From: RFSX01 sp964591455
Lineage (GTDB): Bacteria > Bacteroidota > Bacteroidia > Chitinophagales > Saprospiraceae
Assembly (NCBI GenBank): GCA_964591455.1
Contig: CAZQDZ010000010.1
Location: 55,027 to 119,026, forward strand
Direction: 5' to 3'
Length of the DNA: 64,000 nt
Positions within the stretch are counted from its first letter, which is position 1; every line of letters starts with the position of its first letter. The position numbers and the translations under genes were made by a program. The notes beneath the pieces are model-generated. The model worked only from the letters and a program-made list of their open reading frames with translations, had not been told where the DNA came from and searched no databases. Below are positions 25,539-34,500 of this stretch, one piece after another.

Positions 25539-26270
25539 ATGTCACCCTTAATCTACTATATATGTGCTGCCGTTGGAGGTGCTATACTCTCATGGTTACT
25601 GCTGGGAAATAACAAATCCAGGATTAACCAGTTGGAGTTGGAATCTCGTAGTGATAAGGCTGCCATACAAGAATTACTCTCTAAATTCAATGTCTTCTCT
25701 ACTGACGCAAATAACGAACTCAGGAAGAAAACAGATGAAATAAATAAGCTAAAAAGGACAACAGCTCTCCCCGAAATCATCACCTCTGCACAAGAAAAAG
25801 AAATTAAACACTGGAAAGCCAAGGCCAGTAAGTTGGAAGCCAGTTTAAAAGAAAGCCAAGCATCCATCCAATCTACTCCTAGCGATAACAACAGCGATAA
25901 TAAAAGACTTAAAAAGCTTGAAGCTGAGCTAGACCAAGCCATTCTAATGCTCCAACAAAAGGAAACTCAAATCAGAGAAGCTGAGGCTAATAAACCAGAT
26001 ACTGACTGCCAAGAAGACTTAGAACTAGCCATGCAACAAATTGCTACCCTTAAAAAGCAAAGAAAGAAATGCCGCGCTAAAGTCAAGCAACTGAAGGCGA
26101 AGAAAAGTAAAAAAGAGATAATAGAAATCAGAGAATCAATTAACCTAGAAAAGCTATCCGCGCTTATCCAGATGGGTGAGCTGACAACAACAAAGAAAAA
26201 ATCAATAACCAAAAAACAACCTAAGGCTAAGAAGAAAAAGAATGCTAAGGGTAATCACAAAAAAAATTGA
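25539..26270 (+). CDS. Membrane-anchored coiled-coil protein of the KEV/HhH cluster
   Basis: The 243-residue protein has an N-terminal membrane helix (about 4-23, YYICAAVGGAILSWLLLG), a long coiled coil (about 28-185) and a basic tail (KKKSITKKQPKAKKKKNAKG). The segment EIIEIRESINLEKLSALIQMG (about 188-208) lines up with the EIIKEVEV...DFAALANMM and EIIKEVEV...DMKTLQQMLMKM segments of the two KEV-repeat proteins. It therefore belongs to the same family but lacks the HhH domain, ending where the linker would begin. Function unknown. Confidence 0.72.
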   Translation: MSPLIYYICAAVGGAILSWLLLGNNKSRINQLELESRSDKAAIQELLSKFNVFSTDANNELRKKTDEINKLKRTTALPEIITSAQEKEIKHWKAKASKLEASLKESQASIQSTPSDNNSDNKRLKKLEAELDQAILMLQQKETQIREAEANKPDTDCQEDLELAMQQIATLKKQRKKCRAKVKQLKAKKSKKEIIEIRESINLEKLSALIQMGELTTTKKKSITKKQPKAKKKKNAKGNHKKN

Positions 26271-26286
26271 GAAACTAATTTCTATC

Positions 26287-27960
26287 CTAACTTAGCAAAC
26301 TTTTGAATCTTGGCCGTTTAGGTCTAAAGTCACCCAACTCTTCTCTACGCTTAGCTTCATACGCTGAGAAATTGCCTTCAAAAAATCTTACTTTAGAATC
26401 ATCTTCAAATGCCAGAATATGTGTAGCTAATCTGTCTATAAACCATCTGTCGTGCGATATAACCAGAATACATCCTGCAAAATTCTCTAACGCCTCTTCC
26501 AGCGCTCTCAGCGTATTCACATCTATATCATTAGTCGGTTCATCTAATAACAGCACATTGCCGCCCTCCTTCAAGGTTATAGCTAAGTGAACTCTGTTCC
26601 TTTCTCCACCTGACAAGACCTCTAATTTCTTACCCTGATCTTGACCTTGGAAGTTGAACTTACTTAGATATGCTCTGGGATTTACTTCCTTGTTGCCTAC
26701 CTTAATTATATCAAGGCCACCACTAATAATCTCAAACACCGATTTATCCGGCAGCAAATCTTTGTGTGATTGGTCTACGTAACTTAGTTGGACAGTAGGA
26801 CCCACCTGTATAGTCCCAGAGTCTGCTTGTTCGTCACCCATAATCATTCTGAATAGCGTAGACTTCCCCACCCCATTAGCACCTATAATTCCTACAATAG
26901 CATTCTTCGGAATAGAAATACTCAAATCGTCTATAAGCACTCTTCCATCATAGGATTTGGTTACATTACTAAGTTCTATCACCTTATCCCCTAACCGTGG
27001 CCCTATCGGAATAAATAATTCCAAATGTTTTTCTTTGTCTTTAGATTCCTCGCTAGCCAATTTATCATAAGCTGCCAGCCTGGCCTTTCCTTTCGCCTGC
27101 TTGGCTTTAGGATTCATTCTGGTCCAATCCAACTCACGCTGCAACGCTTTCTTTCTTTTTGATTCCTGCTTTTCTTCCTGAGCCAGCCTATTTGTCTTTT
27201 GTTCTAACCAAGAGCTATAATTCCCTTGCCATGGAATACCCTCTCCTCGATCTAGTTCAAGTATCCACCTCGCAACATTGTCTAAAAAATAACGGTCGTG
27301 AGTAACAGCAATCACAGTACCAGGAAAACTGTCTAAAAATTTCTCCAACCAATGCACAGATTCAGCATCAAGATGGTTGGTAGGCTCATCCAACAATAAG
27401 ATATCAGGCTTGCTTAGTAATAACCTACATAAGGCTACCCTACGTCTCTCTCCTCCGGATAATACCTTGACCAGCTGGTCATCAGGTGGCAGTCTTAAGC
27501 TGTCCATCGCTACCTCAAGGGTATGATCTAAGTCCCATGCATTCAAAATCTCCATCTTCTCTGCTAACTCTCCTTGTTCCACCAATAATTTATTCATCTC
27601 ATCATCACTCATGGGCTCCATAAATTTATTGTTGACAGCATTATATGCATTGACAACATCCACTATTTCCTGCACACCTTCTTGGACAACCTCTTTTACT
27701 GTCTTAGTCTCATCCAATTCAGGTTCTTGTGCCAAATAGCCAATTTTATAATCCTTATCGAAAGTAACCTTCCCTTCAAAATTGGTTTCTAATCCTGCTA
27801 TAATCTTAAGTAAACTTGACTTCCCAGATCCATTCAATCCCAATACACCAATCTTAGCGCCATAATAAAATGACAGCCATATATTATTAAGCACTTTCTT
27901 CTTGGGTGGGTAAGTTTTGGAAACCCCCTCCATGGAAAATATAACCTTGTTGTCTGACAT
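26287..27960 (-). CDS. ettA: Energy-dependent translational throttle protein EttA (ABC-F)
   Basis: The 557-residue protein has two ABC domains without membrane segments: Walker A GLNGSGKSS and GANGVGKST, signatures LSGGERRRV and LSGGERNRV, Walker B LLLDEPTNHLD and LLLDEPTNDID. The N-terminal SMEGVSKTYPPKKKVLNNIWLSF and the length match EttA of E. coli (555). EttA binds the ribosomal E site and gates entry into elongation according to the ATP/ADP ratio. It is convergent with the coiled-coil gene, with only 16 bases between stops. Confidence 0.94.
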   Translation of the reverse strand: MSDNKVIFSMEGVSKTYPPKKKVLNNIWLSFYYGAKIGVLGLNGSGKSSLLKIIAGLETNFEGKVTFDKDYKIGYLAQEPELDETKTVKEVVQEGVQEIVDVVNAYNAVNNKFMEPMSDDEMNKLLVEQGELAEKMEILNAWDLDHTLEVAMDSLRLPPDDQLVKVLSGGERRRVALCRLLLSKPDILLLDEPTNHLDAESVHWLEKFLDSFPGTVIAVTHDRYFLDNVARWILELDRGEGIPWQGNYSSWLEQKTNRLAQEEKQESKRKKALQRELDWTRMNPKAKQAKGKARLAAYDKLASEESKDKEKHLELFIPIGPRLGDKVIELSNVTKSYDGRVLIDDLSISIPKNAIVGIIGANGVGKSTLFRMIMGDEQADSGTIQVGPTVQLSYVDQSHKDLLPDKSVFEIISGGLDIIKVGNKEVNPRAYLSKFNFQGQDQGKKLEVLSGGERNRVHLAITLKEGGNVLLLDEPTNDIDVNTLRALEEALENFAGCILVISHDRWFIDRLATHILAFEDDSKVRFFEGNFSAYEAKRREELGDFRPKRPRFKSLLS

Positions 27961-28530
27961 ATCCTTTGCTATTTAGAATTATAGCACTAAGATACTTTTC
28001 TCTTCCGTGTCACCTGTACTATAGACAAGGTATATATGAGTATAAGAGAGAATAGTTGGATAAACGTAATGATTAAAAAACGAATAGAATCTTCGCCTTT
28101 CTATCACATTTGTATACGTTGTTCATGGCAACTCTGCTGCTTAAGTCTTTAATAAAAAAGCAAAGAAATAAATTTCAATTCAAGGCAGCGTTTTTTTTGA
28201 GCTACTTGATGATTTTTACTTCAAATGAATCTCCACAAATAGGATAAAAAAAAATCTAGTCGATTTAACAGTTCGAACATAGCTAAAGGAAAGGCAGACA
28301 ACTTATTATTATTCAGTAAGATATATATTAAATTTTACTCTTATAGAACTAACCTTTCTTCACATATCTCTTAGCGTGTAAGGTTTTTTTAACAGAAAAG
28401 AAAGGCAGCCTAGGACGCATTTATAATAAGCACTGCGTATAGAAAACTGAAACGAAAAAACAAGACACCTATCCTTGGCTGGTCTAGATTCAATAGACCA
28501 ATATTCAATGTTTTAATAAACTTATTAGTG
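27961..28530. other. 570-base intergenic region before the giant adhesin gene
   Basis: AT-rich with many homopolymer runs and no convincing gene. TATCTTAG on the minus strand about 30 bases upstream of ettA resembles a -7 element with one mismatch. No clear promoter for the adhesin was found. Confidence 0.4.
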
Positions 28531-31500
28531 ATGAAAATAAATATACTAATGCAAGGATTTATCGTCATACTTCTGACGATTACAGGCCTTCAAGTCAAAG
28601 CAGATAATGAAAATTTCTGTTTTGATGCAGATGTACCTGCCGCGCAAGATAATTTGAGAGCGATGTGTTTGACAGCGCCCACATTATTTTGTCCACCCAC
28701 TTATGTAGGATGTCCTACTGACAATTTGGATCCCTCTATAACAGGGAACCCAATGGCACTACCGGGGGATGCCTCTTGTCCACAACCAATTGTATCATTT
28801 TCAGATGAGATTGCGACCGATACGCCATGTCTGAAGATTATACACAGAACTTGGTCAGCAACTTATCCACCTGGATCTGCGAGCATTAAATTGCATAGCA
28901 CCTGCCAGCAAACGTTGTTTTTGGAAGATATTGCAGATCCTATTATCAATAACTGCCCATCGGATATTGTTTTGGATTTATCTATCAGTTGTGATAGCGT
29001 GGCTATCTGGGCAGTTCCGACTGCAGCGGATGACTGCGGTATTCAGTTTTTTACAACGACGCATTTTAGTGGTGAGACTTTTTCTTCTGGAGTGACTCCT
29101 GTAACTTATACTGCTCAAGATTTATGCGGAAATACTTCTATCTGTACTTTCAATGTGACAGTTACAGGGAGTTGTTGTTCTGCGCCAGTAATTACTTGTC
29201 CAGCAAATTTTACGAGCTGTCCAGTAACAGGAAGTATCGATCCATCTAGTGCTGGTGTAGCTACAGTCGTAGCCTCTGACCCTTCTTGTCCTACAGTATC
29301 TATTACATTTACAGATGCAGTTGTGTCCACGGGGCCATGTGCTGCTCAGCAAGAAATAGTAAGAACATGGACTGCTGATGATGGGGTTGCTTCAGCTAGT
29401 TGCACCCAAAATATTTCAGTAATAGATGATATAAATCCTATCATCTCTAATACACCTAGTAATATATCTGTATCAGGTTCTGGAGTGAACTGCCAGGTGG
29501 CGGTCACTTGGACGGCGCCTAATGCCACTGATAATTGTGCCATTGCTTCATTTAATTCATCACATAATAGTGGTGACTTATTCTCAGAAGGTGTGACTAC
29601 GGTGACATATACCGCAATAGACAATTGTGGCAACAGTGTGACAAGTTCATTTAGTGTCACGATTAACTGTGTGTGCAATACAGCGCCTATATTAACTTGT
29701 CCAGCAAATTATGTAGCCTGTCCTAGTAACCCAAGTACAGATCCAAGTGTTACAGGAGTTGCGACAGCAGTGGCAGGATCTGCCAATTGTGCAGCGCCTT
29801 CTATCAACTTTACAGATAATGTTATTTCATCAGGCCCATGTGCTGATGCAACAACAATACAAAGAATATGGACTGCGACTACTCAGAATAATAACAGTCT
29901 GACTGTAGAATGCAACCAACTCATAGAAATCAGAGACAATTCAATTCCTCAGATTACTAACGTACCTCAAAATATCACACTCACTGGTGTAGGGGCTGGT
30001 TGTTCAGCTGTAGCTAATTGGAGCCTACCTACAGCAACTGATGATTGTGGGATAGCTACTTTTACCTCTAATTTCCAAAGTGGAACTGTATTTACAGAAG
30101 GTGTAAATACTGTAACATATACGGCTACAGATAATTGTGGTAATCAAGCGCTAGCAAGTTTTGATGTTATAATCAATTGCCAGTTGTGTGATACACCACC
30201 ATCTATTACCTGCCCTTCAAATTTTGTTGGATGTCCTGTAGGAAGTTTTCCAGATCCAAGTTTTACCGGATCAGCTACTGCCATCATTTCAGGCGCTAAT
30301 TGTAGTGGAACAGCCAATATCAATTTTGTAGATAATATAAATTCTAATGGGCCATGTGCACAAGCTTATGATATTACAAGAACATGGACAGCAAGTAATC
30401 CTAATGATTCTAGCCTTAGTTCTAGTTGTACTCAGACTATCATAGTTTCTGACGACCAAGGTCCTACCCTTACAAATGTTCCTTCAGACATCACTGTACA
30501 TGGTGTTGGTGCTAACTGTAGTATTCCTGTAAAGTGGACAGTGCCTACAGCAACTGATAATTGTGGGATCGCCAGTTTGAATGCTTCTCATATGAACGGT
30601 GATCAGTTCAGTGAGGGAACTACAAATGTAATTTATACAGCCTTTGATAATTGTGGCAATAGTGTAAGTGCCAGTTTTAATGTGACAGTCGAGTGTACAG
30701 CTGGATGCACAGTAGCACCTACAATTAGTTGTCCTGCAGCATTTACTGCTTGTGCAGGAGGTATGCTTCCTTCACCTTCTATTTCAGGTGTAGCAGCTGC
30801 AGCAGCGGGAAGTACAGCTTGCCCTGCACCTTTTGTTTTCTATAGTGACTTTATTATAGAATTTGGAAACTGTGCTGCCTCTTACACTGCGAACAGAACT
30901 TGGACTGCTTTTGATCCTTCTAATGGGATGACAAGTAGTTGTATCCAAGTAATAGATATTAATGACTCAGAAAATCCATTTATAAATAATGTACCACAAG
31001 ATATTATTCTCATTGTAGATGGGTCTGCTTGCCAGTCATCTGCGACTTGGGCAGTTCCATCTGCGAGTGATAATTGTGGTATAAGTTCATTGACGTCTAA
31101 TTTTCAAAGTGGGGATACGTTTACACAAGGAACTACAGAAGTTGTTTATACTGCAACAGATAATTGTGGTAACATAGCAACAGCAAGTTTCAATGTAACC
31201 ATCCAATGTTCTGCGCCGGTCTGTGTTTCAGCACCGACAATTACATGCCCTACTAATTATGCAGCTTGTCCTGATGGAAGTGTACCTACACCTTCAGTAT
31301 CAGGATTTGCTTCGGCTACAGCAGGAGGAGGATGTGGAAATCCAATTTTAATTTTCAGTGATGCCATAGTCAATACTGGTAATTGTGCTGGAGCTACAGA
31401 GATACAAAGAACTTGGACAGCGACAGAACCAAGTAATACTTCGTTATCTGCTTCATGTCTCCAAACGATAAATTTACTAGATAATAATGCACCAGTTTTA

Positions 31501-34500
31501 TCCAATATACCTGCTGACATTACAATTACTTCTACAAGTACAAGTTGTACAGCAGCTGTAAACTGGAATGCGCCAAATGCCACTGATAATTGTGGTTTTA
31601 GTTCACTTACTTCTAACTTCCAGATAGGAGATGTCTTTGGAGTTGGTACAACAACAGTGACTTATACGGCAACAGATAATTGCAATAACAGCACAACTGG
31701 TTCATTTACAATTACAATAGAGTGTGCAATATGTGATACCCCACCAGCGATAACTTGCCCTACGGCATATACTGCTTGTCCGGGTTCACCTACCTCACCT
31801 TCATTTACAGGACTGCCAGTCGCTAGCAATAACGGCGCTAACTGTAGTGGAGCACCTTCATTGACATTTATAGATAATGTTCAGGGCAATGGTTCTTGTA
31901 GTGGCGCTGCCAACATCATAAGAACATGGACTGCTACAGATACAAATACAGGTTTATTCTCTAGTTGTACGCAAAATATAGTACTACAGGATAATAACCT
32001 TCCTGTGATATCAAATTTGCCATCTAACATAACACTAGAAGGATCTGTAGCTGGATGTACAGTACCAGCTGTCTGGGCAACACCGACTGCGACGGATAAC
32101 TGTGGCGTTGCGACATTAACCAGTAATTTCCAAAGTGGACATTCATTTGCACAAGGTGTCACTACCATAGTGTATACTGCGACAGATAATTGTGGCAATA
32201 CGGTACAAGCATCTTTCACAGTGACTGTATCATGTAATGTATGTGAAACATCACCAGTAATTACTTGTCCTGCACCATATACTTCTTGTCCTATAGACGG
32301 AAATATACCGGGACCATTTGTTACAGGATTCGCCTCATCATTTATTACAGGTCCATTCTGTAGTGGAACGCCGTATATGACTTTTAATGATGTTATTACC
32401 TCAGGTTCATGTAGTGGGGCTATGTCTATACAAAGGACTTGGCTAGCTACAAATCCAGCTAACAAATTTCAGAGTTCTTGTATACAGAATATAACTTTAG
32501 AAGATAATGTCCCACCGGTCATATCTAATATTCCGCAAGATATAATTGTACTAGAGGAAGGATTTAATTGCATTGGATTAGCCAGTTGGGTAGAACCGAC
32601 TGCGACGGACAATTGTGGATTAGCATCCCTCACAAGTACGCATACTAACAATGGCACTTTTGGTCAGGGCATAAGCACAGTAGTATACACTGCAACAGAT
32701 AATTGTGGTAATGTATCCACGGCCAGCTTTACGGTTACAGTACAATGCTCAGCACCTCTGTGTACCAGTGCACCAGAAATAACTTGCCCAACTAATTTTA
32801 CCGCTTGTCCGACGAGCCCAACAGATACGGCATTGACAGGCGTTGCTACAGCAACTAATCCTAACGTAGAGTGTACAGGTACACCTATCGTTACATTTAT
32901 AGATAATGTAGTGAGCACAGGGCCATGTGCCTTAGCTCAAGTAGTAGAAAGAACATGGACGGCATCAGATTCTAACACTGGTTTAACATCAAGCTGTTTA
33001 CAGACAATAAGTGTTATAGATGATACACCTCCTGTATTCATAGAGCTACCATTAGACATTACCGTGAACGGTGTCGGCGGTGGTTGTAATGCAGTAGTCA
33101 CTTGGTCAGAACCATTAGTCACTGACAATTGTGGTCTTACTACAGGGCTTAGCTCAAACTTTACGAGTGGAACAGCTTTTCCTGAAGGAACGACAGCAGT
33201 CGTCTATACGGTCTCTGATAACTGTGGCAATGTAAGTACTGCCTCATTTAATGTTACGATAATGTGCGAAGGTTGTGCTAACCCGCCTGTTATTACTTGC
33301 CCTAGCAATTTTACAGCTTGTATAACTGGACCTACAGATACAGCACTGACTGGATCAGCTTCAGCGGTTCCGGGCGGAGGATGCTCCGCTGCACCGACAA
33401 TTACTTTTGTAGACAATCAAATATCTTCAGGACCATGTGCGGGTGCTCAGCTAATCGAAAGAACTTGGACTGCAACAGATTCTGAATCTGGATTATCAAG
33501 TAGCTGTGTCCAAACGATAGAAATAAATGACATCACTGCACCTGAAATATTAAATCTCCCAGTAGACATCACTGTCACTAAACCAGGAGACAAATGTTCT
33601 GCAGAAGTTACTTGGGTAGAACCAGGTGTTACAGATAATTGTGGTCTGGCAACAATCAGCACCACAGCAGTGAATGGTGGCACTTATTCTCAAGGTGCTA
33701 CGACGATAACTTATACGGCGAGTGATAATTGTGGCAATCAGACAGTTGGAACTTTTACAATTACAGTAATCTGTGAGTTCTGCAATGATTTACCATTAAT
33801 TACTTGTCCAGCAGATTATACGGACTGTCCAGGGAGTGCAGTGCCTACCCCATCAGTAGCTGGGATAGCTACTGCTACAGCAGGTGGACCTTTCTGCAAT
33901 GATCCAGTAATCACCTTTACTGATAATGTTATAAGCAATGGCCCATGTGCAGGGAGTCAAGTGATAGAAAGAACGTGGTTAGCAACTGACCCTGTGTATA
34001 CAGCACAGATTGGCAGTTGTGTACAAACTATTTCATTAGTAGATAATACACCTCCAGCTTTAGCTAACTGCCCGATAAATCTAATTATACAAGGTATGAC
34101 GACTTCTACAGGAAGTGGTACAGGTAGTGGAATGGGTGGAGGCACTCCAATCTGCACAGGTGTTGCTATATGGGATGTGCCCATAGCGACAGATGATTGC
34201 AGCACTGTAGCTATAGTCGCTACTGACGGCGCTGGCAATATCGTGAACTCTGGAAATACCTTCAGTGAAGGGACAACTGTAGTCACTTATACAGCGACAG
34301 ACGTATGCGGTAATTTCTCTACATGCTCATTTGAAGTCATCGTAGGATGTACGGATCCATGTGATACGCCTATTACTTTGTCTTGTCCTAGCACAGTATC
34401 CGTGTGCCTCGGTTCTGATATCAGCATATCAGCTTTAGGTAATGCTACTGCAATAGGTAATACAAGTTGTAGCACACCAGTAGTGACACATACAGATACT

